DNA of 31,535 bases, taken from Pseudomonadota bacterium. Lineage in GTDB: Bacteria; Pseudomonadota; Gammaproteobacteria; Xanthomonadales; Xanthomonadaceae. Below are positions 20,154 to 27,362 of this stretch, one piece after another. The position numbers were made by a program, and so were the translations under genes. The stretch's first letter is position 1. The number at the start of each line of letters is the position of its first letter. Below the pieces are notes generated by a model. It was not told the DNA's origin, made no database searches, and worked only from the letters and a program-made list of their open reading frames with translations. The DNA lies in the NCBI GenBank assembly GCA_023392975.1, contig JAEWNA010000078.1, positions 1-31,535 on the forward strand, read 5' to 3'.

Positions 20154-20582
20154 TCAGTCCCCGCGATCGGCCACGCGCACGAAGTCGTCGACCATCCGGT
20201 CGGCCAGGGTCTGGAACCCCAGCACGAACGCCGGCCCCAGCAGGCGATTGTTCGGCTCGAAATCCAGGGTCAGGCTGACCTTGCAGGCCGACTCGTCCAG
20301 CGCATGGAACTGCCAGCGCCCCGCCAGCTTCCTGAACGGCCCGTCGCGCAGCGTCATGTCGATGTGGTGCGGCGGCGACAGCGCGTTCTCGGTGGTGAAC
20401 CAGGTGCTGATCCCGCCCAGGCCCAGATCCAGCCGGGCCACGACCCGGGTCTCGTCGGCTTCCAGCACCTCGGCGCCCTCGCACCAGTCGAACCGCCTCG
20501 GATAGGCGGCGATGTCGTTCACGAGGGAGAACATCTTCGCGGCGGCGTGTTCGACGAGGGCGGAGCGCTGGATGACCGGCAT
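20154..20582 (-). CDS. ratA: RatA/COQ10-type START-domain protein
   Basis: The product is 142 residues with the START-like fold of the RatA/YfjG and mitochondrial Coq10 family. It begins MPVIQRSALVEHAAAKMFSL and contains VNDIAAYPRRFDWCEGAEVL and LDFEPNNRLLGPAFVLGFQ. E. coli RatA has been reported to block 70S ribosome assembly, while Coq10 homologues bind ubiquinone and support respiration; which applies here is open. It is in an operon with rnfH (3-base gap) and divergent from smpB (58 bases). The bamE-rnfH-ratA-smpB order is the conserved gammaproteobacterial one. Confidence 0.93.
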   Translation of the reverse strand: MPVIQRSALVEHAAAKMFSLVNDIAAYPRRFDWCEGAEVLEADETRVVARLDLGLGGISTWFTTENALSPPHHIDMTLRDGPFRKLAGRWQFHALDESACKVSLTLDFEPNNRLLGPAFVLGFQTLADRMVDDFVRVADRGD

Positions 20583-20640
20583 GGGCGTGCGTGTTCCGGA
20601 TGACTCGCGGGATGGCCCCGGTTCGGGGACAATGCCGCGG

Positions 20641-21168
20641 ATGAGCAAGCAGAAAGCGCAACAGGATAAGGCAAAGGGCGGCGGCAAGTCTGACAAGGCC
20701 GCGCCGCCGGTCAAGACCATCGCCCTCAACAAGCGGGCCAAGCACGAGTTCCATCTCGAGCACCGCTACGAGGCCGGCATGTCGCTGCAGGGCTGGGAGC
20801 TGAAGTCGATCCGCGCCGGTCGCGCCAACATCGGCGACGCCTACGCGATGGTCAACGACGGCGAACTGTTCCTGTACGGCTCGCAGATCACCCCGTTGAT
20901 CCAGGCCTCGACCCATGTCCTCGCCAACGACCGCCGCACCCGAAAGCTGCTGATGCACCGCCGCGAGATCGACCAACTGGTGGGCAAGATCCAGCGCGAC
21001 GGTTACACCATCGTGCCCACCGCCCTGTACTGGAAGGGCAACAAGGTGAAGCTCGAGATCGCGCTCGCCAAGGGCAAGCAGGCGCACGACAAGCGCGAGG
21101 CCGCCCGCGACCGTGACTGGGCCCGCGAGAAGCAGCGCGCCATGCGGGCCCGCAACAAGGACGCGTGA
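20641..21168 (+). CDS. smpB: SsrA-binding protein SmpB
   Basis: SmpB binds the tRNA-like end of tmRNA and brings it to stalled ribosomes for trans-translation. The product is 175 residues. A Lys/Gly-rich N-terminal extension precedes the core IALNKRAKHEFHLEHRYEAG, then GWELKSIRAGRANIGDAYAM, LLMHRREIDQL, GYTIVPTALYWKGNKVKLEI and the basic tail DKREAARDRDWAREKQRAM. An in-frame ATG at 20632 lies within a -10-like GACAAT (20628-20633) that ends 7 bases before 20641, so 20641 is the likely start and the mRNA may be leaderless. It lies directly before its partner RNA gene ssrA. Confidence 0.97.
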   Translation: MSKQKAQQDKAKGGGKSDKAAPPVKTIALNKRAKHEFHLEHRYEAGMSLQGWELKSIRAGRANIGDAYAMVNDGELFLYGSQITPLIQASTHVLANDRRTRKLLMHRREIDQLVGKIQRDGYTIVPTALYWKGNKVKLEIALAKGKQAHDKREAARDRDWAREKQRAMRARNKDA

Positions 21169-21229
21169 TCCTGTTCCGTGGACGGTGACGGAATCGAACC
21201 GCCGGCCGCCTGCGTCGTCTCGCGGCACG

Positions 21230-21259
21230 CTTGATCCCGCCCCACCCCGCCCCCATACT
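21230..21259 (+). promoter_or_regulatory. ssrA promoter with overlapping sigma-70 and heat-shock-type matches
   Basis: TTGATC (21231-21236), 17 bases, CATACT (21254-21259) reads as a sigma-70 promoter. Shifted by one to three bases, CTTGAT (21230-21235), 15 bases, CCCCAT (21251-21256) reads as a sigma-32 promoter, very like the one before grpE. Transcription from either would start near 21266, giving about 43 bases of 5' leader that RNase P would remove. Confidence 0.55.
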
Positions 21260-21308
21260 GCCGGCGTCGGTCGAAAGAACGACTCCATCGAAACGGATTC
21301 CCGGTCAC

Positions 21309-21661
21309 GGGGGTGCATTGGCTTCGACGGGGGTTGCGAAATCGCACGTCGCATGCCGAGGGGGCAGCTTTCCTCGTTAATCCAGCGGCAAAAACTCAGA
21401 CGCCAACGACGACGTCTACGCTCTGGCCGCTTAAGGCCTAGCCCCGAACCCACTTGTGCCCGTGCTCGTGGATGTAGGGTCATTATCACGGGATCGGTAC
21501 CGGCGGCGACCCGCCAACCGGGACCTAGATCAAGCGGGTATGTCCTGCGGTGTGCTTCGCACGCCGTGTTGCCGCAGGGCGAGAGCAAACGGTGAGCTAA
21601 GCATGTAGTGCCGGGCATGGAGTACCTTCGGACGGGGGTTCAATTCCCCCCACCTCCACCA
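21309..21661 (+). ncRNA. ssrA: Transfer-messenger RNA (tmRNA)
   Basis: tmRNA rescues stalled ribosomes and tags the unfinished protein for proteolysis. The 5' end GGGGGTG pairs with the 3' CACCTCC followed by ACCA at 21658-21661, giving the 7-base acceptor stem. The 5' part has the hallmark GCATTGGCTTCGACGGG and the 3' part the T-arm GGGGGTTCAATTCCCCC. The 353-base length is normal, and this is the standard one-piece form. Its tag frame starts at 21402. A strong terminator follows directly. Confidence 0.98.
21402..21434 (+). CDS. tmRNA-encoded proteolysis tag ANDDVYALAA
   Basis: The resume codon GCC at 21402 begins GCC-AAC-GAC-GAC-GTC-TAC-GCT-CTG-GCC-GCT-TAA, which encodes ANDDVYALAA. With the alanine carried by tmRNA, the full tag is AANDDVYALAA. 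E. coli uses AANDENYALAA. The C-terminal ALAA recognised by ClpXP is unchanged. Confidence 0.93.
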   Translation, partial: ANDDVYALAA

Positions 21662-21667
21662 AACGGA

Positions 21668-21696
21668 AAGCCCCGGGCTCGCGCCCGGGGCTTTTT
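21668..21696 (+). terminator. Rho-independent terminator of ssrA
   Basis: AAGCCCCGGGC and GCCCGGGGCTT form an 11-base perfect stem with a TCGC loop, followed by TTTTT, 7 bases after the tmRNA end. On the minus strand the hairpin is followed by TTTCCGTTT, so it may also stop transcripts of the convergent protease gene. Confidence 0.93.
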
Positions 21697-21739
21697 CGTT
21701 GCGGCAACGTCGATGGACAATGCCGCTGCCTGATGCCCG

Positions 21740-24073
21740 TCACTTCCCGCGGCGATACGCCGGATCGGCCAGCAGCTCGCGCGAGGGTTGCTTCATCGCC
21801 GCATGGCGCACTTCGGCGCTGCGGCTGGCGGCGAAGCCGCCGCCGCGCTCGGGCAGGTATTCCGCCGAGATACCGTATGCGCCGATCTTCCCGAGCGGCA
21901 CGCGCCACACTGCGCGCCCCCCTGCATCCAGACGCACGGGCTCGCCGATCGGCTTGCCTTCGAGGTAGAAGCGCACGCTGCCGCGCGGCACCGCCTTCTG
22001 CCGCATCCGCGGGAGGACCATCGCCGTGAATGCGGCGACATCGTCCGGCTTGTCCGAGGCCGTCTCGATCACGCCCGTCGACGTGGCGGCCCGGCGCAGG
22101 CGCTCGCCGGCGACCGCGCCGCGCGCGAACACCGGATCGCCGGTGGTGCCGACGTCGAACAGGCAATCCTTGCGCGCGTGATCACCGGCCACGGGCGCGC
22201 AGACCTTGCGCGCCAGCGCGACGAACTCGCGCTTCATCGGCGGAATCCTGTCGGCCGGGAACGGGTCCACCCGGAAATCGCCGGGCGAGCCGCCTTCCCG
22301 GTAGTCGAACAGCGTCGTCTCGCGGGTCACGCGCCACGCATCGGCGAATCCGGGACGCGTCCACGCCTCGCGTTCGAGCATGCCCATCAGGCCCTGCGTC
22401 GCCGGCGTGTGGTAGACATGCACGTCGATGTACCACTGCTTCTGCGCGGCCCACCAGTTCGAGGTCGCGATGAGCGTGCTGCCATCGGGGAAATCGACGG
22501 TCAGCACGTTGTTCGATGCGTGCTCGACGCGCGCACCGTCGCCCAGATCGATTCCGCCCGGCGACACCGACACCACCTTGCCATCGACGCGCACCTGCAG
22601 CCCCGCGGGATCGGGCACGCCGTCCAGCCCGGGCTGCCAGGTCACGCGATGCTTCCCGGTGCGCGTGGCCACCGCGGTGTTGACGCTCACCCACGGCGCC
22701 GACGGCACCGGCGTCTGCCGGGTCTGGATCTCCATGACGCTGCCGCCGCGCAGTGCGACGAATTCGCCACCGGTCTGGAAGTCATAGTGCACGCCGTCGA
22801 CGGTAGTGATGTGCGGGTCGCCGTCGTTCATGCCGTCGTTGAGCGAACCGTAATGCAGCAGTTCGTTGGGAGAACCCGCCCCCGGGCCGCCGACGCCGCC
22901 CCACCCGGGCGTGCCCGGGGAGACGTTGTCGGCGGCGTGGATCGCGGCCAGCACCATCGCCGGCGTCGCCATCGGATGCGTCTGCAGGTAGCGCGCCGCG
23001 ACGCCGGCCACGTGCGGCGACGCCATCGAGGTGCCCGACATCGTGGCGGTGGCGCTGTCGCTGGCGATGCCGGCCGACAGGATGTCCACGCCGGGCGCAA
23101 ACAGGTCGACGCAGGTGCCGAAGTCGGAGAAGCCGGCGCGGGCGTCGGTGCCGGATTCGGTCGCGCCGACCGTGACCGCCGCGGGGGCTCGCGCCGGCGA
23201 CCAGTTGCAGGCGTCCTGGGTGAAATTGCCCGCGGCGACCGCGTAGGTCACGCCGCTGCCGACCGAGTTCGCGATCGCGGTGTCCAGCGTGGGGCTGGCG
23301 CTGAAGGCGGAGCTGAGGTTCGCCACCGCCGGCAGCGTGCGGTTCGCCGTGACCCAGTCGACGGCGGCGATGATCGGTGCGAGGTAGGTGTTGCCGCAGT
23401 CGCCGGCACGTACCGGATGCAGCCAGACCTGCTTGGCGATGCCGTAGGTCGCACCGCCGACGGTGGCGGCGACGTGGGTGCCGTGGCCGTGGCAGTCGCC
23501 GGTGCCCGCGGCGGCGTTCATGGTGTTGGTGCCGCCGGACACGCGTCCGCCGAAATCGGTGTGCGTGGCGCGGATGCCGGTGTCGATGACGTAGACGTGC
23601 ACGCCGTTCCCGGTCTCGCTGTAGGTGTAGCGACTATCCAGAGGCAGCAGGCGCTCGCTGACCCGATCCAGCCCGGTCGGCGGGTTGAGCTGCACCGTGT
23701 TCAGGGTGCCCACCTGGTCGACTTCGATGTAGGCCACGTCCGGCGATTCGCGGAGCGCTTTCAGCGCGCTGTCCGGCAGCGTAGCGCTGAAGCCGCGCAG
23801 GACGGTGGTGTAGACATACCCCACCTTCCCCCCGAGCGCGGCGATGCGCTCCCTCACAGCCCCCGCCTGCACCGACGCGACGCCGGGCTTGAACACGACG
23901 ATGTACTGTCCGGGGATGCGCTTGGGCACGTCGGCGTTGACCAGCGGCGCCAGGTCGCGGTCGCCGGGCGTCTGGGCGAGAACGCCGGGCACGCACGTCA
24001 TGACGGCGACGAGCGCCAGCGCCAATGCGGCGCGGCGCGGCAACGGCCGCGCAGCGTGATGTCTGATCTTCAT
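21740..24073 (-). CDS. Secreted subtilisin-like serine protease (S8, proteinase K type) with VWD-like C-terminal region
   Basis: The product is 777 residues. A Sec signal peptide ends near VLA-QT (about residue 33). An I9 inhibitor prodomain follows (PGQYIVVFKPG to about 120, with VAYIEVDQ). The catalytic domain has Asp164 (VYVIDTG), His197 (CHGHGTHVAATVGG), oxyanion Asn283 (AVAAGNF) and Ser349 (MSGTSMASPHVAG), so it should be active. From about residue 404, NDGDPHITTVDGVHYDFQTG resembles a von Willebrand factor D domain, followed by about 350 residues I do not recognise. The start at 24073 has GGAGAG 6 bases upstream; ATG 24085 is an alternative. It is convergent with ssrA. It is likely an extracellular degradative enzyme, as is common in Lysobacter-like bacteria. 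Confidence 0.92.
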   Translation of the reverse strand: MKIRHHAARPLPRRAALALALVAVMTCVPGVLAQTPGDRDLAPLVNADVPKRIPGQYIVVFKPGVASVQAGAVRERIAALGGKVGYVYTTVLRGFSATLPDSALKALRESPDVAYIEVDQVGTLNTVQLNPPTGLDRVSERLLPLDSRYTYSETGNGVHVYVIDTGIRATHTDFGGRVSGGTNTMNAAAGTGDCHGHGTHVAATVGGATYGIAKQVWLHPVRAGDCGNTYLAPIIAAVDWVTANRTLPAVANLSSAFSASPTLDTAIANSVGSGVTYAVAAGNFTQDACNWSPARAPAAVTVGATESGTDARAGFSDFGTCVDLFAPGVDILSAGIASDSATATMSGTSMASPHVAGVAARYLQTHPMATPAMVLAAIHAADNVSPGTPGWGGVGGPGAGSPNELLHYGSLNDGMNDGDPHITTVDGVHYDFQTGGEFVALRGGSVMEIQTRQTPVPSAPWVSVNTAVATRTGKHRVTWQPGLDGVPDPAGLQVRVDGKVVSVSPGGIDLGDGARVEHASNNVLTVDFPDGSTLIATSNWWAAQKQWYIDVHVYHTPATQGLMGMLEREAWTRPGFADAWRVTRETTLFDYREGGSPGDFRVDPFPADRIPPMKREFVALARKVCAPVAGDHARKDCLFDVGTTGDPVFARGAVAGERLRRAATSTGVIETASDKPDDVAAFTAMVLPRMRQKAVPRGSVRFYLEGKPIGEPVRLDAGGRAVWRVPLGKIGAYGISAEYLPERGGGFAASRSAEVRHAAMKQPSRELLADPAYRRGK

Positions 24074-24380
24074 CTTCCTCTCCATGGGTCTGGGTGAAAT
24101 TTCCGGGCGCCCTCCACGTCGTGGATGGTCGGCGCCGACGGACCCGGCGGCGGTGGGCGTCGTCGCGCTCGCGAGACGCATCGCGTTCGCTGCCTGCAAA
24201 GGAGGGAACGCCCCGCGTTCCGCGCAACGGCCACGCCCGCACGTCTTCGCGGGATCGTTTTTCGCAAGGGCGGCATCGCACGGCGCCCTCGCGCCGCCGT
24301 CGGGCTAGACTCCGCGACGGACGGCTTCGCTGTCGCGTCCTCGAATCCCGACGGAGTGCGTTGTGCGCCCGGAATCCACC
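24074..24380. other. 307-base intergenic region between protease and ADP-ribosylglycohydrolase
   Basis: This is a divergent promoter region with no convincing gene. It contains an inverted repeat GGAACGC-CCC-GCGTTCC (24205-24221) and a shorter CCACG-T-CGTGG (24114-24124). TAGACT at 24306-24311, in GGGCTAGACTCCGCG, is a plausible -10 box for the glycohydrolase, with a start near 24318. I see no clear promoter for the protease. Confidence 0.5.
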
Positions 24381-25319
24381 ATGGCACCTGTCCCCGACCT
24401 CTGCGACCGCATCGCCGGCGCCCTCGTCGGCCTGCTCATCGGCGATGCGCTCGGCGTGCCCTACGAATTCAATCCGCCGGAACGCATTCCGCCTGCGGAC
24501 CTCATCGAATACACGCCGCCGCCCGGCTTCGATCGCTCGCACAAGGGCGTGCCGCCGGGCACGTGGTCGGACGACGGCGCGCAGGCGCTGTGCCTGCTGG
24601 TGTCCTTGCTCGAATGCGCTCGCCTCGACCTCGCCGACTTCGCACGGCGGCTCGTGCGCTGGTACGACGAGGGTTACCTCGCCGTCGACGGCCACGTGTT
24701 CGACGTCGGCATCACCACCGCGCAGGCGATCCGCGCGGTGAAGGCCGGCGAAGCGCCGGAACGCGCCGGTCCGGACGGCGTGCACAGCAACGGCAACGGC
24801 TCGCTGATGCGCGTGCTGCCGCTGGCGCTGTGGCATCGCGGCGACGACGCGGCGCTCGTGCGCGATGCCCGCGCGCAGTCGCTGGTCACGCACGGCCACC
24901 TGCGCGCACAACTGTGCTGCGCGCTGTACTGCCTGTGGGCGCGCCGCCTGCTCGACGATGTCGACGCGCCGTGGGACGACGCCGTGCGCACGCTGCGCGC
25001 GCTAATCGTCGACGAGCCCGCAGCGGTCGAAGAGCTGGAAGGGTCGATCCTCCCCGACGAGCCGGCCATCGGCGAAGGCAGCGGCTACGTCGTCGATTCC
25101 CTGCGCTCGGCCCGCTGGGCCGTCGAAGCCCCCGAATACGAAAGCGCCGTCCGCCGCGCCATCCGCCTCGGCCACGACACCGACACCACCGCCTGCATCG
25201 CCGGCGGCATCGCGGGGCTGATGCATGGGGTAAGCGGGATTCCGGGGAGGTGGCGGGAGGGGTTGCGGGGTGGGGATTTGTATCGGGAGTTGTTGGAAGG
25301 GTTGGTTCAGGCGAGTTGA
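24381..25319 (+). CDS. ADP-ribosylglycohydrolase (DraG/ARH family)
   Basis: The family removes ADP-ribose from proteins, nucleic acids or small molecules using a two-metal centre. The product is 312 residues from the ATG at 24381, which has GGAA 6 bases upstream; GTG at 24363 is an in-frame alternative. It begins with AGALVGLLIGDALGVPYEF (residues 12-30). Metal ligands are in GTWSDDG (Thr61, Asp64, Asp65) and GHDTDTT (Asp266, Asp268), and SNGNGSLMRVLPLAL lies at 136-150. All key residues are present. It stands alone between a secreted protease and an AT-richer island, with no ADP-ribosyltransferase in the window, so its substrate is unknown. Confidence 0.9.
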   Translation: MAPVPDLCDRIAGALVGLLIGDALGVPYEFNPPERIPPADLIEYTPPPGFDRSHKGVPPGTWSDDGAQALCLLVSLLECARLDLADFARRLVRWYDEGYLAVDGHVFDVGITTAQAIRAVKAGEAPERAGPDGVHSNGNGSLMRVLPLALWHRGDDAALVRDARAQSLVTHGHLRAQLCCALYCLWARRLLDDVDAPWDDAVRTLRALIVDEPAAVEELEGSILPDEPAIGEGSGYVVDSLRSARWAVEAPEYESAVRRAIRLGHDTDTTACIAGGIAGLMHGVSGIPGRWREGLRGGDLYRELLEGLVQAS

Positions 25320-25409
25320 GGCGTGTACCTAAAGCGAAACTCCCGGAGACGTTCCCGCCGTAGAGTTTGGATGCCGTGATCGTCATCCATTATTTTCAGC
25401 GTTTATCGC

Positions 25410-26522
25410 TCAGTCCGTTGTCGTATCCACAAGCGATAAGTGACCCCGGCGCTGCGCGGTGCGCGTGGGCGAAGGATTGGCAGCACCAAGCGACACCGCC
25501 GTCAATCCGAATACGAGCTTGTGTAGTTCCTCCCCTGGAACACGCAGGTCCCGGGCGATATCCCGAAGGCCGCGCCCTTGCCCCCGCAAGACATCGAACA
25601 CCTTTTTCATGACCAGAGACACTTCGCGCTCGGCGCTATCTCGTTCGTACGTGCGCTGGCCTTGGCCACTGAGCTCAATGCACATTGATCGGTACAACCA
25701 GTCGGTGAGCACACCCACTCGGTGCAATCGATAGACCAATGCCATGGCAGAGACGTTCCAGCGCTTCTTAATCACCATGACATCGGCCACGGTACGGCAG
25801 CGACCGGCCAGTGCCAGCATTTCCGACCGAGGCATCAAAAAAGCGCTGGCGAATGCATTAGCCTGGAGCTCGATCTCTTTGCCCTTTGGATCACCATGAC
25901 GGTGCATAACCAAATGCCCGAGTTCGTGCGCCGCATCGAAGCGACTGGACTCGGATGACTTCATCGTATTGAGGAAGACAAATGGGATTGACCCGCGCTG
26001 CCACGACGAGAATGCGTTAACTTCGCGCGAATCTTCGACCAGCGAGAAAACGCGAACGCCGCGAGACTCTAGCAAGTGAACGACGTTCTTGATCGGTAGA
26101 ACACCAAGATTCCATTGAGCGCGAAGCAAATTCGCGGCAGCTTCAGGCTCAACACCCTCAAGGTCTGGAACATCAGTTGCCGGCAAATTGAAATTTTCGT
26201 GCAACCAGTCACCCATGCTGAAGGCGATGGCGCCCGACGCCAGTGCAGCGTCACGCTGTGCAGACGTCATGCGCGAAAAGGACCGAAAGCTGGCATTTTC
26301 TGGGCTAGGCATATCGAGATCACCGCCGTAGAAAAAGTCAGACGGAAAACCACACGCAGCCCCAAGCTGTGCGACAACATCTGGAGACGGCGTGCGCGCA
26401 CCGTCCTCATAGTGGCCTAGCGAAGTCAATGCGATCGATGCCCGCTTAGCCAGCTCCTTTTTACTCAGTTTCGCGCGCAGACGCGCGAGCGTGAGCCGCG
26501 AGGGATTGAATGGCGTATCCAT
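25410..26522 (-). CDS. XRE-family regulator fused to ImmA/IrrE-type zinc peptidase
   Basis: The product is 370 residues. The N-terminal helix-turn-helix (about 8-65: LTLARLRAKLSKKELAKRA, SLGHYEDGARTPSPDVV) is followed by an IrrE/ImmA peptidase domain with FDAAHELGHLVMHRHG (His199, Glu200, His203) and the downstream Glu-bearing helix EIELQANAFASAFLMP (Glu216/218). Such fusions regulate toxin-antitoxin, prophage or defence loci by cleaving or repressing partners. It starts 4 bases after the stop of the 220-residue gene, without its own ribosome site, so the two are coupled. Base and codon use are clearly less GC-rich than in the neighbours, a sign of horizontal transfer. The last 80 residues after the peptidase domain are not recognised. 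Confidence 0.88.
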   Translation of the reverse strand: MDTPFNPSRLTLARLRAKLSKKELAKRASIALTSLGHYEDGARTPSPDVVAQLGAACGFPSDFFYGGDLDMPSPENASFRSFSRMTSAQRDAALASGAIAFSMGDWLHENFNLPATDVPDLEGVEPEAAANLLRAQWNLGVLPIKNVVHLLESRGVRVFSLVEDSREVNAFSSWQRGSIPFVFLNTMKSSESSRFDAAHELGHLVMHRHGDPKGKEIELQANAFASAFLMPRSEMLALAGRCRTVADVMVIKKRWNVSAMALVYRLHRVGVLTDWLYRSMCIELSGQGQRTYERDSAEREVSLVMKKVFDVLRGQGRGLRDIARDLRVPGEELHKLVFGLTAVSLGAANPSPTRTAQRRGHLSLVDTTTD

Positions 26523-26526
26523 CGGC

Positions 26527-27189
26527 TCACTGCTGTTTGAGCGAGATGTCGAAGTCGACGTCCGGGCCCTCGTCACGGGCGTGATCATCCCACTCAGGGC
26601 TAAAACTCAGCGGCGGAATGATGAAACGTGTCGCCCAGTCGTTGACTTTGTCGTTGTCAGACATGGCAGTCGGCTGAGACAACTCCAGGCGCACCTCATT
26701 AGCGTCGAAGTCGATGTAGTAAAGGAGAATCCATAGCTCTTTTCCAGCCGAGGATGGCGGCGGCATAAAGTCGCTTTCAGTGATCGGCAGAAGCGACATC
26801 TGGCGTGCGTTGTAGCTCACACTATCGGCAGTCTGAGCGCCCTTGTCATTACGCGTTTGCGGGTTGCCTTCCGGGATGCCGGTCTCCGGTGTCCCGCTAC
26901 TAACGGTGATAGCGAGCTTACCGTCGTGGGAGACGATGCGCGGCTGATTCTGCGGGTCGCGCGGTATCCAACCGTGAGGGATCAGCAAAGCGCGCAGCCG
27001 GCTAATGGCCTCAGCCCAAGCACTGGTGCCGTTGAACCCCTTGGGATGCAGTGCCGAGACACCAACGAAGGCGCGCAAGGCGGCTGCACCTACCGATTGC
27101 AGATCATCCACACCGATGCCGAAGGTTCGCTGTAGGCGCGGCTCCATCAACTGCGGGTTGAAGTAGGTGCGGGACACGGGGGTAGGCAT
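26527..27189 (-). CDS. Unknown protein, first gene of the XRE/ImmA operon
   Basis: The product is 220 residues, cytoplasmic, with no signal or membrane segment. It has an N-terminal helical part (about 15-75), a beta-rich middle (RIVSHDGKLAITVSSGTPET at 84-103) and a C-terminal part with ELWILLYYIDFDANEVRLEL (151-170) and WATRFIIPPLSF, ending in an acidic tail. I recall similar proteins of unknown function lying directly before HTH-ImmA/IrrE genes in other proteobacteria, which suggests a stable two-gene unit. Codon use is AT-richer than the genome around it. It could be a toxin, the peptidase substrate or a signal sensor; nothing in the sequence decides this. Confidence 0.82.
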   Translation of the reverse strand: MPTPVSRTYFNPQLMEPRLQRTFGIGVDDLQSVGAAALRAFVGVSALHPKGFNGTSAWAEAISRLRALLIPHGWIPRDPQNQPRIVSHDGKLAITVSSGTPETGIPEGNPQTRNDKGAQTADSVSYNARQMSLLPITESDFMPPPSSAGKELWILLYYIDFDANEVRLELSQPTAMSDNDKVNDWATRFIIPPLSFSPEWDDHARDEGPDVDFDISLKQQ

Positions 27190-27215
27190 GACGGGCTCAC
27201 AGAGTGGCGTGCGCG

Positions 27216-27246
27216 TTTTTCTACATCAAATGATGCGAAAAAACAA
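27216..27246 (-). promoter_or_regulatory. Promoter and palindromic operator of the XRE/ImmA operon
   Basis: On the minus strand TTGTTT (27246-27241), 17 bases, TAGAAA (27223-27218) form a plausible sigma-70 promoter. The spacer contains CATCA-N2-TGATG (27224-27235), flanked by T- and A-runs so that the whole 27 bases are nearly symmetrical. Such a site between -35 and -10 is where an XRE regulator would bind to repress its own operon. The start would lie about 20 bases before the first gene. Confidence 0.55.
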
Positions 27247-27255
27247 GCACACCCT

Positions 27256-27278
27256 GCCTCGCCTTAGCTTGGCGAGCC
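27256..27278. repeat. Inverted repeat downstream of mrfB
   Basis: GCCTCGCC and GGCGAGCC, separated by 7 bases, form an 8-base stem with one mismatch. On the plus strand CATTTTCG follows, and on the minus strand a T-run comes about 9 bases later. It may help end mrfB transcripts before the island operon. Confidence 0.4.
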
Positions 27279-27302
27279 CATTTTCGATCGTGCCGGGCGC
27301 AC

Positions 27303-27320
27303 AGTTGGGATAACCCAACT
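27303..27320. repeat. Perfect inverted repeat AGTTGGG-ATAA-CCCAACT
   Basis: A 7-base perfect stem with a 4-base loop lies between mrfB and the island operon, about 60 bases after the mrfB stop. Together with the neighbouring GTAACCCAC motif it resembles the second half of the two-part intergenic repeats common in GC-rich proteobacteria. Function is unknown. Confidence 0.45.
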
Positions 27321-27362
27321 CTTTGCATGGCGCGGCGCGGCTCAGTGCCGTAACCCACGTCT

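Noticed and set aside
21173..21300. Complete tRNA gene on the minus strand before ssrA
   Set aside because: Only a T-arm-like segment fits; no D-arm, anticodon arm or matching acceptor strand was found.
21662..21739. Prophage or island attachment site directly after ssrA
   Set aside because: Only the terminator follows and no duplicate of the tmRNA 3' end is visible in the window; no integrase gene is present.
25403..25445. TTATCGCT ... AGCGATAA inverted repeat around the end of the XRE/ImmA gene, considered as an attachment site or terminator
   Set aside because: Arms are short (8 bases), 21 or more bases apart, without a T-run and without a second copy at the other island end.
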